Assembly (NCBI RefSeq): GCF_030052815.1
Contig: NC_079505.1
Coordinates: 66,232,880 to 66,296,879 of the forward strand
Direction: 5' to 3'
Length of the DNA: 64,000 nucleotides
Source of the DNA: Hevea brasiliensis
Lineage: Eukaryota > Streptophyta > Magnoliopsida > Malpighiales > Euphorbiaceae
Part shown: positions 51,591 to 63,243 of the stretch, in pieces
How positions within the stretch are numbered: the stretch's first letter is position 1
How the letters are laid out: every line of letters begins with the position of its first letter
The notes under the pieces: model-generated
Seen by the model: only the letters and a program-made list of their open reading frames with translations
The model's database searches: none
What the model was told of the DNA's origin: nothing
Program-made: the position numbers and the translations under genes

Positions 51591-52915
51591 TGTGACATGG
51601 GCCGTGTAACACAGATTATGTAACCTTTAGAGACTCATGTAACCTTCTGTTGCCAAGGCTTGAAGAAGTAAATGGAGCATGCACAAGTACACGGGCCATG
51701 TAAGTTGACCTGTGTAAGCATCCAAGGCCCATGTAACTTACTACCCACCCCCCCCCCCCCCCCCCTTAATCCGAAAAGAGGCCATCAGCTCTAGCAACGT
51801 ACATGCCCCAGGCTATATAGTGACACATGGCCCGTGTACTACGTTTCAGCAACTTTATAAATCCGACTCTAACTCCTATTTTGGCATACCAATTAGACTT
51901 CTAATGCCCTTGGGACTCTAAAACTTAACCCTAGGACATTTAATATAAAGAAAAGGCAGTAGAAAACAAAAGAGGGGAGAAAGAGAAGAGAAAAAAAGAG
52001 GAACCCTAGAGAAGCCTTCCTGAGGAACCCTAGTCGTCTTGAAGAAGAATCACATCAGTGCCAAGGACAGACTTCTCAGCCAAAGTTTCATAAGTTCACA
52101 GCTGCAGAATCCTCCCTTGATTCTTTTGTTTTTAGTCTTCAGATTGATTTTATGTGCTTTTACATTTATTACATTATGTTTATTAAACTCACCATGAGTG
52201 AGTAACTCCTTAAATTTTGGAATTTAGAAAGTAGTATTCTTGACTTTTGTTATGGATATATATTAAGTTTTATTTAATGGAATTGAGTTTTATTCTTTAA
52301 TTCAATCTCTTGTATTCTTAATGCATGCTATGTGTTAGTACCTACCTAGTCATGATCTAAGATACTAATTGATGAACTGAGAGGTGAAGATTAGTATCGA
52401 AAAATTAAGATTTTGGACTTAGAAAATTTGACCTAGAGATAGACTGATAACCTTTGTGGAGTTTCAAAATTAATCATAAATCTCAAAGGGTTTTGATTAG
52501 GACTAATCACTAATGAAAGTAGGGTCTAGCTCTAATTGAAATACACTTTAGATACCTTGAGAGAGGATCTAGGATACCTTAGGATTAATTTCCATCAAAG
52601 AAACAAATACTCAATCCATTGATAAAGCAAGATTAAAACTATAATAAGGTTAAGGTGTGAAATCTAAAATTCTAGAATTATTCACATAATTAGAATTCTC
52701 TTTAAGTTTCCAGATTCACCTTCTTTAATTCTCAACATTTATTCATCTTAGTTTAGAATTTACTCTCTTATAACTTTCAATAGTTTAAACAGTTAAGATT
52801 ATTGTGTAGTTTAGTACTTACACCTATAACTCCTTGTGAGAACGATACTCTACTCATTACTTTATTACTTGTTAGCGATCCGTACACTTGCGGTGATTGT
52901 AAAACCAGGAAAACA
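51591..52915 (+). repeat. Athila 5' LTR, 5'-truncated
   Basis: It matches 62340-62808 from about 51590 onward (GGAGCATGCACAAGTACACG block in both). The first 350 bp found in the 3' LTR (61993-62340) are missing and replaced by the SINE-like segment. The end is taken at AAAACA (52915), 6 bp before the primer site. A poly-C run of about 18 lies at 51748-51765. Confidence 0.8.
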
Positions 52916-53039
52916 AGTTTTTAGCGCCGTTGCCAAGGAGTTTAGTAGTATTAGACGATAGACAATTTAGCTGATTTAAACATTTATTTCTTTTGTTATT
53001 TTAGATTAACTTTTTTTTTTCTTTCAGGCACATTAGTAT

Positions 53040-54530
53040 ATGACCAGAACAACCAAACCTGAAGAAGAATTTCTAGAATTGGATTCTAACATAGACAAGA
53101 CTCTAAGAACCATCAGGAAAGAAAGAAGAAATCAAGAGCCAAAACCCAAACCTGAAGCTATTGAAGGTCCAGGTATGGCTAATAACAACAATAACAGGCA
53201 AAGATCTCTAAGGGACTATGGAGCCCCTAATATTCAAGGATTCCAGTCCACCATCACCAGGCCTACAATCGACGCTAATAATTTTGAACTCAAACCAGCA
53301 TGGCTCTAGATGATCCAGCAAACTCAGTTTGTAGGCTCACTTATGGAGGATCCACACTATCACTTATAGTGCTTTCTCGCTCCATGCGATACTTTCAAGA
53401 TGAATGAAGTCTCTGATCAAGCCATTCAACTCCGAGCATTCCCATTCTCATTAAGAGATAAAGCAAGGAAGTGGCTGCTCTCTCAACCAGCTGGTACTTT
53501 CACTACTTGGGAAGGTCTTTCACAAACCTTCCTAGCAAGGTACTTTCCACCTGCAAAAATTGCAAAAGTGAGGTTAGAACTGAACACCTTTAGGTAAAAG
53601 GAAGGAGAGTCACTCTATGATGCATGGGAGAGATACAAAGACCTTCAAAGGGAATGTCCCCATAATGGCATAGAAGATTGGCTCCTTATCTAGAATTTCT
53701 ACAATGGTTTGCTACCATCCACAAGGAGTTTAGTTGATTTAGCAGTAGGAGGAGACCTTATAGAGAAAACAGTGGCTGAAGCTTTGGAATTACTGGAAAG
53801 GGTTGCATACTATAACTTTGAGTGGTCAAATAAAAGGGGTGATGCAAGAAGAACAGCAGGGATCCTAGAATTGGATGCCCTCGGCATGATTAACACTTAG
53901 TTTGACCAACTCACTAAAAGTCTTGACATAATGCAGGCCAATGTAATAGGAGCAAGTAACTAATTCTGTGATAACTATGGAGGAGGTCATACAACTTCAG
54001 CATGCAGTCTTTACAGCGAGCCTTCCACAGAGTAGCTAAACTTTGTGAATAATGGAGGAAACTTCAACCAGAGGCAAGTCAATAACCCATATTCCAACAC
54101 ATATAACCTTGGATGGAGGAACCACTCAAATTTCTTATGGTCCAACTCACAGAATTCTCAAAACTAACCCATAAACAAATAGCAAGGATATAGGCCACCA
54201 CCATCAGGTTTCCAAAACAGAGGGAAAAATTTGATGAAGCAATAACCACCACTCCCTCAACCTCAACAGGCCAAATTAAAGTTGACTGTGGAGTCCATGA
54301 TGGAGAGCTTTTTAGCAGTACATCAATAGTAAAATGAGATGATTAAGCAATTAGCTTCTAGAGTGAATCAATTGGCCACCCATAATAAAATGCTTGATAA
54401 TCAGATCGCTCAGCAGGCCAATTCTTCAAGCAAACAAAGTGGAAAATTACCTAGTCAATCTGAGATGAATCCCAAAGAATATTGCAAAGTTGTCACATTG
54501 AGGAGTGAGAGAACATTACAAGAACCATAA
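53040..54530 (+). pseudogene. Athila gag remnant
   Basis: The first ATG is at 53040. The capsid-like part around 53400-53900 has the plant retrotransposon gag pattern (LRDKARKWLLSQPAG, FLARYFPP). A zinc-knuckle trace at about 53967-54005 reads Cys-x2-Tyr-x3-Gly-His-x4-Cys, with the second Cys lost to Tyr. At least four in-frame stops (near 53308, 53595, 53691, 53898) interrupt it. Confidence 0.85.
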
Positions 54531-54849
54531 GAAAAGCAAAAACAGAAGGAAGAAACTCCTAGAAATCCTAACATTTAATAAGAGGAAGAAAAGAAGCAAG
54601 CTGAGGAAAGCAAAGAAGAGGGAGAAAAGAAGAAAAAGAAACTACCAGAACCTTACCAGCCCCCCTTACATTTTTCTCAAAGACTCTAGAAATCTAAATT
54701 GGACAAGCAATTTAGGAAATTTTTAGAGGTTTTGCAGAAGCTCTACATCAATATTCCTTTTACAGAAGTGTTATCTCAAATGCCCACCTACACAAAATTT
54801 CTAAGGAAATCCTTTCCAAAAAAAGGAGACTGGAGGACTATGAGATAGT

Positions 54850-57800
54850 TACTCTAACAGAAAAATGTAGTGCCATCATACAAAATAAGTTGCCTCCAAA
54901 ATTGAAAGATCCTGGAAGCTTCTCCATACCATGCTTGATTGGCAATATGAATATTGACAAAGCCCTCTATGACTTTGGAGCCAGTGTGAGCCTAATGCCC
55001 TTATCCATATGTCAAAAGCTGAATGTGGAAGAGTTGGGACCAACTATCATCTCCTTGCAATTAGCAGAAAGATCTGTCAAGTACCTGGTTGGTATCCTAG
55101 AAAACATCCCATCAAGGTGGGAAAATTTTTCATTCCAGTAGTTTTGTTGTCCTGAAGATGGAGGAAGATGTCTAAATTTTCATAATATTAGGAAAACCTT
55201 TCTTGGCAACTGCTAAAGCAATCATAGACATAAAAAATGGGTATCTAACTCTCAAAGCAGGGGATGAAGAGGTATAATTCAACCTGTTCCAAGCAATGAA
55301 ATAAAAATCTGAACCTGATAAATGTTTAAGGGTTGACATGATAGACAAGCTAGAGGAGGAAGAATTTCAAAAGAGATATCTTGAAGACCTTCTTGAAGCT
55401 TGTATAGTGCATGGGCAAACAGTGGAGAATGAGAATAAGGAAATTGCAGCATATGCAGAATCTCTTAAGGTAAATCCACCTCTACCTTTGGCCCAAGTAC
55501 TTCTGGTAAAAAATCTGCAGGAAGAACAACCCAAAAATAGCCTTCAAGAAGAAATAAAATAGGAAGAATTAAAACCTCTTCCTTCTACACTGAGGTATGC
55601 ATTCTTGAACTCTAATTCTAACCATCTTGTCATTTTAAATGTTAGTCTGAATTCTGCAAAAGAGGAAAAACTCTTAGGGAAACTTAGGATCCATCGCAAG
55701 TCTATAGGATATATCATAGAAGACCTTAACAGAATCAACCCTTCCATTTGTATGCATAGAATACGTATGGAAGAGAACAGTAAACCCACCATTGAACACC
55801 AAAGGAGACTAAATCCTAACATGAAAGAGGTAGTAAAAAAAGAAAATTTGAAACTATTAGATGCAGGTATTATATATTCAATATCTGATAGCAAATGGGT
55901 CAGTCCAGTGCATGTAGTGCCTAAGAAGAGTGGGACAACTATGGTAAAAAATGACAATAATGAATTGATCCCTACTAAGGTAGTCACTGGTTGGTGAATG
56001 TGCATTGATTATAGAAAATTGAATAGTGCCACTAGAAAAGATCATTTTCCTCTTTCATTTATAGATCAAATGTTAGAAAGACTGGCTAAACATTCCTATT
56101 TCTGTTATCTAGATGGGTATTCTAGATTTTTCTAAATTCCCATTCACCCTCAGGACCAAGAAAATACCATATTCACTTGCCCTTATGGGACATCTACACA
56201 TAGAAGAATGCCTTTTGGTCTTTATAATACCCTCCGTAACTTTTCAAAGATGCATGATGACCATTTTTTCTGATTATATTAAAAATATAATGGAAGTTTT
56301 TATGGATGACTTTTCTATCTATGGAACCAACTTTGATGAATGCTTAACTAATCTGTCTAAACTGCTTCAAAGATATAAAGAATCAAATCTAATTCTTAAT
56401 TGGGAAAAATGCTATTTCCTGGTAAGAGAGAGCATAGTCCTTGGGCACCTAGTTTCAAAAAGAGGGATAGAAGTGGACAAGGAAAAAATAAAGATCATTG
56501 AAAAAACGCCACCATCTTCATCAGTTAAGGAAGTGCGAAGCTTTTTGGGGCATGCAGGCTTCTACAGAAGATTCATCAAGGACTTATCCAAAATAGCTAA
56601 GCCATTAACCAATTTGCTAAATCAAAATGTTCCCTTTGACTTTGACGAAAGTTGCCTTGTTTCCTTTTGTAGGATAAAAGAAGACCTTATCTCAACACTA
56701 ATAATGCAACCACCAGATTGGGCGCTGATATTTGAGATAATGTGCAATGCAAGTGATTATGAAGTAGGGGTAGTGCTTGAACAAAGAAAGGACAAGAAAG
56801 TTCATGCCATCTACTATGCCAGTAAAACACTTGATGATGCATAAGTAAACTATGCATCCACAGAAAAAGAATTTTTAGCTATTGTGCTTGCAGTTGAAAA
56901 GTTCAGATCTTACTTGGTTGGCTCCAAAGTTGTCATCTACACAGAGCATGCTGCTATTAGGTACCTCCTGAACAAGAAAAAAGCAAAACTAAGGTTGATT
57001 CAATGGATTCTACTTTTGCAAGAATTTGACCTTGAAATCAAAGATAGAAAGGGGATAAAAAATGTGGTAGCCGACCATTTATCTAGGCTCAGGTGGAAAG
57101 AGCATGGAGATAGCTTTGATGATCTACTAATTGATGATTCCTTTATAGATGAGAACTTATTTATAATCTCCCAAGCCCCTTGGTATGCTAACATTGTTAA
57201 TTACCTTATGTATAGGGTTTTGCCATCCAACATATCCTACTAGCAAAGGAAGAAATTCCTACATGACACGAGATACTACACATGGGAGGAAACTCTGCTG
57301 TACAAGAGATGTTATGATGGCTTAATAAGAAGATGCATACTAGAGGAGAAGGTAAAGAGTATTCTGCAACACTGTCACTCATCACCTTATGGAGGACATT
57401 TTAGCACAATAAAAACAACAGCTAAAACTTTACAAGCAGGGTTCTACTGGCTAAATCTATTCAAAGATGTGCGATCCTTTATATTGATATGTGATTAATG
57501 CCAAAGAACAGGAAATATCTCAAGAAGGAATGAAATGCCACTGCACGGTATACTTGAAATAGAGCTGTTTGATGCGTGGGTAATAGACTTTATGGGTTCA
57601 TTCCCATCTTCATTTGGAAACAAGTATATTTTGGTTGGTGTTGAATATGTATCAAAATGGATGGAAGAAATAGCCAAACCAATAAACAATGCCAAAGTGG
57701 TAACCAAATTCCTCAAGAAGCACATCTTTACAAGATGTAGCATGCCAAAGGCAATCATCAATGATGGAGGAAGTCACTTCTGCAATCAGTAATTTGAGAT

Positions 57801-58473
57801 ATTATTAAAGAAATATGGAGTGACTCATAAAGTGGCAACACCTTACCACCCTCAAACCAGTGGTCAAGTAGAAGTTTCAAATAGGGAATTGAAGCAAATC
57901 CTTGAGAAAACTATAAATCACTCAAGGAATGATTGGTCTTTAAAATTAGATGATGCATTATGGGCCTACCGCACTATATACAAAACTCCCATTGGAATAA
58001 CCCCCTTTCGTTTGATTTATGGTAAATCATGCCACCTACCAGTTGAGCTTAAACACAAGGCTTATTGGGCGATTCAAACCTTGAACTTTGACTTAAAAGC
58101 CACTAGAAAAAAGAGGCTTCCACAGCTCAATAAACTGGATAAAATTAGGCAAGATGCCTATGAGAATGCTAAGATCTTCAAGGACAGGACCAAAAGATGG
58201 CACGATAGGCGCATAACCGGGAAAGAAATCAAGGAAGGAGACCTTGTCCTACTGTTCAACTCAAGGCTAAAGCTCTTCCCAAGAAAGCGGCAGTCAAGAT
58301 GGTCTGGACCCTTCAAGGTCACTCAAATCTTCATGCATGGAGCAGTAGAAATATGGAACAAAACCTCTGGTACCTTCAAAGTTAATAGGCAGAGATTGAA
58401 GCCATACTTCTTGGGAGACACAATTGAGAAAGGATTCACACAATGCTACAGTAATCCTCCAATCCGGTCATAA
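54850..58473 (+). pseudogene. Athila pol remnant (protease, RT, RNase H, integrase)
   Basis: Protease core Asp-Phe-Gly-Ala-Ser near 54970 (Athila usually has Leu at the second position). RT from about 55780 to 56640, with the catalytic Phe-Met-Asp-Asp at 56299-56310 and the FLGHAGFYRRFIKD motif. RNase H around 56700-57080. Integrase zinc region at about 57360-57500 (His, His, then two Cys around a stop). DDE core with Asp in DFMGSF (57588 region), Asp in INDGG (57760 region) and Glu in the VSNRELK region near 57885. The end carries a Trp-Ser-Gly-Pro-Phe-type tail. Stops near 55995, 56134, 57242, 57497 and 57790, and a frameshift near 56230, make it inactive. Confidence 0.9.
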
Positions 58474-59256
58474 AGCCAAAAGACAGTCAAGCTAACGACT
58501 ATAAACAAGCACTACTTGGGAGGCAACCCAAGATTTTTACATTTTCTTTACAATTTAATTTTTTTTTTAATGTTATTTCTAGTTTTGTAGGCACCCCACT
58601 CTTCACATTGCACATAGGATAAGAGGAACGCAAAAGAGGAGAGGAGATCACCAAGTCTAGCCCATGCAAGGGAGGAAACCACAAAATAGGGGACTATTTT
58701 TATTGCCAACTCCTACTTGCATTTAGTTCTTTCACATAAAAATAAGTTAGCATAAACTTATGGAGAGTTAGAATAAGAAAATACCTTTTGAGAGCACATA
58801 AAATTTTGCACAGAAAGTTACACGGGTCACCCCGTGTGAAGACACACGGCCTGTGTAACCAAAAAACTCGAAAAACAGGGTTGGGACAACCTAGGGCAAA
58901 AACTTATATAGGCCTCTTTTCCTCATCACACAGCCTTGTGTAAGGTAGAAAACATAGGAATACATAGGGTACCCCGTGTAATAGTACACGACCTGTGTAC
59001 CTGCCCGAGAATAGAAAGTTACATGGGTCGGGCCATATAGTGATACATGGGTTTGTGTAAAACATTATATAAAGTGCATCGAAGAGGCAGGAAAACACTT
59101 CTAAATGCCATCTTTGCCCTTTTAAATGCCCTCTAACTATTACCCACCCTTTAAACCCCTATAAATCCCCTTCTTTCCAAAGATTTCCTCACAAGTTTTC
59201 CTTTCTATCTTGATTCCCCTCTCCAAACCCTAAAAACTTCTTTATTCTTTCCTTTT
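58474..59256 (+). other. Athila spacer after pol
   Basis: Non-coding. It contains several ACACGGG/CCCGTGTAA-type inverted motifs (58820-59060) that recur in the LTRs of the same element. Confidence 0.6.
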
Positions 59257-60573
59257 TCATGGCACCAATAAAGAGAGCTATAGTTAGAGTTGGCTCATCA
59301 TCTTGAGGAGGTCGTGATTCACCATTTCCACCCTTTCAACCTCTACCCCAATGCACAAGAACTCACCGAGCCCCATCACAAGAACCACAACTACAACCTC
59401 AACAACAACACCAGAACCTGAATTCTCCATCACCTGGCCCTTTTGCAATACCGAGCACCAAGACTTATGTGCCAGGCTTAATCACTGCAAGATTTCATCC
59501 ACCAAATACATGGACACTTCCCTAATAGAGAAATTAGGGTTGAAAGTGGAGGCAGACATCCTTCTTGACAGCATTAGATGGACCCGTTTTGCCCAACTAT
59601 GCTACCCTACTAATAGGGACACCACTTTGGAGTTCTTAGGGAGTTTCTAGGCTACCCTTTAGGCCACTGATAAAGGTGATAAGGGGAGGATCACATTTTG
59701 CCTCTTGGGAGTTGATCGTGTCCTGAACATGGACGAGTTTAATGCCATTTTTGGCTTTAATAGTACTGGACACAAAGAGATTCTGCACAACAAGTTGGTC
59801 TACAACAATATTGAGTTTTGGCGATCCATCGAGCCAAATCAAAAATTTACAATTCCAGCAAATCCAAATCTAGTGGGTTAGTGAGCCCTACTTTACGCTA
59901 CATGCACTGATTCTCTGCCCATACCATTATAGAACGTGGCGACAGTTTGGACATTGTAAATGCCAATGAACTATTTTTTCTATGGTGTATGGTGACTGGC
60001 CAGCGTTGTAGCATAGGCTATTTCCTCTGTAACCACTTTCGAAGGATATCCCACTAAGCCACAGGGAACATCGTAGTGGGTGGCCTAATCATAGCAATTG
60101 CTTTTTACTTTAGGTTTGTGCCTGCCCATGTCCACTTACGCCCCATCGCTGGTGCATCTCAGATTGAACAGACTATATGTATTTCCATGGGGATATGTAG
60201 GCAAATGGGAGACCAGTGCCTTTTAATTGATGCTGCAGGGAATGTCATCCCCCAAGCAGCATCAGGAGGGAGAGAAAGAGGTGAATCCTCAAGTGCAGCA
60301 CAGCAACAACCGTAATAGGAGGAACCAGACCCTTTCTTGCAAGGATCCCTAGCCAGAGTTCCTCCATACACACCACCCCCAGTAGAACCCGTGCTTGCTA
60401 TCCTACAGAGGATGGAGGCCACATTTAACGCTCGGATGCGAGCATTGGAGACCATTATTGAGGATTGATTTCGCATAGTGGAAGATAGTCTTCAAGAGGC
60501 CCATAACAAGTTGGATATGATCTTAGAGTGTCATGATACAGATGGCCCTTCCTCACCCTCTGAGAGTTTTTAG
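59257..60573 (+). pseudogene. Extra Athila ORF (ATHILA ORF-1-like), broken
   Basis: Starts ATG-Ala-Pro-Ile-Lys-Arg at 59257, followed by a Gln/Pro-rich stretch. A frame change near 59480 leads into a segment with KLGLKVEAD, DTTLEFLGSF and LLGVDRVLNMDEFNAIFGFN, typical of the additional protein encoded after pol by Athila elements; its function is unknown and an envelope-like role has been proposed. A Gln/Glu-rich tail follows to about 60573. Several stops interrupt it. Confidence 0.7.
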
Positions 60574-61992
60574 TCATAGAACTATAGATTAGGCCATTTT
60601 TGGTATATTGTACTGGCTTAAGCCTTAATTCTGGCATCTAGGTCCATGATTGTTAATCTTTTTGCTCTGCATGTCTTTGCTCTCTATCCTAATAAATAAC
60701 ATGCTCTTTTTTAAACATTTTGCTTATTCTATTTGTCATTGAGGACAATGCGAGTTCTGAGTTTGGGGGTGCATTTATGCATTCAAACATTGCATTTCAT
60801 TATACTGCTTAATTATATCCATATTATACCTGTGTATCAAAAATCTAGAAAATTTTTGCAAAATTTGAGAACTCTGGACTTTTTTTTAAATGGCTTTTAA
60901 CTTAGAATTATAGCCAAAACTTTGATGAGCTAATAATTGGACTCCCTGGGATTGAGAAATGAATGTATCTGGATAGGCCAAAAGCCCTTAATATGTTATT
61001 TGTGAAAAGCTAAGTCACCTAAATGGAGTTAAACTAGTTAAACTCCTTCATAGCCATTAATCTATCACATTGAACTTGCAAAATTAGGAGAAGATTTTTG
61101 AAATACAAGCAAAACTAAAAATGCCTCACCAGCTCTAGAACATGTCTCTTAGACCTATCAAGCGAAATCTTAGCATATGCTTGATGAAGAGAAGATTAAA
61201 GCATTCTTTGACATAGCCTAATTAAGCCTTAGCCAACCTTAGTCACAATATATCTCTTGCACCCAACTTGAACCTATATTTTTACCTATATGATTTTCCT
61301 TGTTTACCCATAATTATTGACCTAGCCTTTAACCTAAACACTTACTTCACCTTTATGAGGAAGCCTAATGCATAAAGGATAGGTACATCAAGCGCAAAAG
61401 AAAATATGAGGAGAGGATGTCGGACTCAAGAAGAATGCAAGTGTGCAATTGAAATCAAAGAATAACTTGTCCTTCCAACCTAGCAAAAATGATGAGTTTG
61501 GAAAAAAAAAAATGTTCCAAGATAAGCATGTTTGGCACTATAAAAACCAAGAACTCCTCCTCTCCATACAAAACTAGTAGTATAAACTTTTTATACTTAG
61601 TACTTTATGTATAGATGCTATTCTCATATTTGCACTCCTTAAAACCCTTTATTGGCAACCAAATCATTATCTCTTAGCCCCATTACAACCTTTTTAAAGA
61701 TCTTTTATGAAAGTGTATGCTACATTAGTGGAGATAAGAAATTGAGATATACCTATAGAGTTGGAATTAAATCAAACTCACCACAATCATCCTCAATAGA
61801 GGCAACTTGGGGGAGTAAGTGTTTTTTAAGTCTATCCTGATGAAACATGTTATTTGTGGTATGAAAGATGGAAGGAATTCAAGTGTATGCATATTGAAAT
61901 TTTGGTTATGTTTCTAAGTTTCCCCTAAAAAGTGTTTCAAAAAGGGTTTTGATTTGCTTCAGGACAAACAAAAGTTTGAGTTTGGGGATATT
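60574..61992 (+). other. Athila 3' untranslated tail and polypurine tract
   Basis: No coding sequence. Two related purine-rich signals are visible: GAGGACAATG...AGTTTGGGGGTG at about 60738-60772, and CAGGACAAACAAAAG...TTTGGGGATA at about 61960-61990. The second directly precedes the LTR start TGATACAC at 61993 and serves as the polypurine tract. The first may be an internal copy. Confidence 0.65.
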
Positions 61993-62808
61993 TGATACAC
62001 TTGTACTTTGAAGATATTTGATACACTTGTACTATATAGATGTTTCCAAGTATAATTGTATAACATTTCATGTCATTTAGATAGGTGATTGCATGCATAT
62101 TTTATAATTTTATTAGTTTTTATAAATTTCACTGATCCACACTAAAATCTATGTTTTCTGCATATTTTTAGGTGTTCTGAAGGAAATTCAAGGCATAAGA
62201 GCAAAGAAGGAAGCTTGGAAGAACTTAAGAAGCAAGGCAAGTTGCTGATACACTTTTCACGGGTCATGTAAACATAGCCCCGAACCCGTGTAACCTCTTG
62301 CCTGGTGAGACTTGAAGAAGTTGTAGAAAAGCCACAGTACACGGGCCATGTAACATGGACCGTGTAACCTTCAAAGACCCATGTAACCTTCTGCTGCTAA
62401 GGCTTGAAGAAGTAAATGGAGCATGCACAAGTACACGGGCCTTGTAAGTTGACCCGTGTAAGTATCCAAGGCCCGTGCAACTTACTGCCCCACCACACCC
62501 TCCCCCCCTCCCTATCCAAAAAGAGGCCATCAGCTCCAGCAACTTACAAGCCCTAGGTCGTGTAGTGACACACGGGCCGTGTACTACATTTCAGCAACTT
62601 TTTAAATCTGACTCCAACTCCTATTTTGACACACCAATTAGACTTTTAATGCCCTTGGGACTCTAAAACTTAACCTTAGGACACCTAATATGAATAAAAG
62701 CCAGAAGAAAATAAAAGAGGGGAGAAAAGAAGAGAACAAAAGAGGAACCCTACATACATACACAAAGGGAAGAGTTTTGAAAGAAGCCTTCCTGAGGAAC
62801 CCTAGCCG
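61993..62808 (+). repeat. Athila 3' LTR, interrupted
   Basis: Starts TGATACACTTG, with the same 11 bases repeated at 62019. It is co-linear with the 5' LTR from 62340. At 62808 (CCCTAGCCG) it is cut by a family-B LTR; the 5' LTR continues CCCTAGTCGTCTTG at the same point, which fixes the insertion site. Confidence 0.85.
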
Positions 62809-63243
62809 TGTCACACCTTACCCCTCTGTAAGGCATGACATGATCCCGTAGAATACGTAATGAACTACCGAACTTCACCTACCGATAACTCATTAAGTAC
62901 CCTACAAGGGATTTTAAAATAATTTTCTTACTTTTTATAAGTGGTGAGCATTTCTAAATAGATATTAAAACATTTAATTAAAGTTGGAAACTAGTTAAAT
63001 TTTTTTTTTGCCCATTTTATTTTTTCGCAAATTTTATAAAAATTTCGGCAGAGTGCAGTCTGTATTTTGAGAAAACAGTTCTTCAAATTCCTGTAAGAAG
63101 CACTTCCAATTATTTATTTCAACCACTTCTTCAAATTCACAATCAATCTCAACCAATTTCTCAAGTTTCAAAATTCAACAATCCACATTTCTCAATTTCC
63201 AAAAATTCATTAATCATCAAGATACTGTCAATCAATTTCATTC
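62809..63243 (-). mobile_element. Family-B LTR, left part
   Basis: Starts TGTCACACCTTACCCC and follows 11065-11470 closely. It breaks off at 63243 after TCAATTTCATTC, where the other copy continues with ATATTTCAG. The remainder should lie beyond the Copia element, outside the window. Confidence 0.88.

Larger units (their letters stand above)
51591..62808 (+). mobile_element. Athila-type Ty3/gypsy element, degenerate
   Basis: Order: truncated 5' LTR (51591-52915), primer site (52922-52939, AGCGCCGTTGCC core, tRNA-Asp type as in Athila), gag (53040-54530), protease-RT-RNaseH-integrase (54850-58473), spacer, the extra Athila ORF (59257-60573), long untranslated tail, polypurine tract (about 61975-61990) and 3' LTR from 61993. 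The 3' LTR is interrupted at 62809. LTR identity is plain over 51590-52040 against 62340-62808. All coding parts contain stops or frameshifts. Confidence 0.9.
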
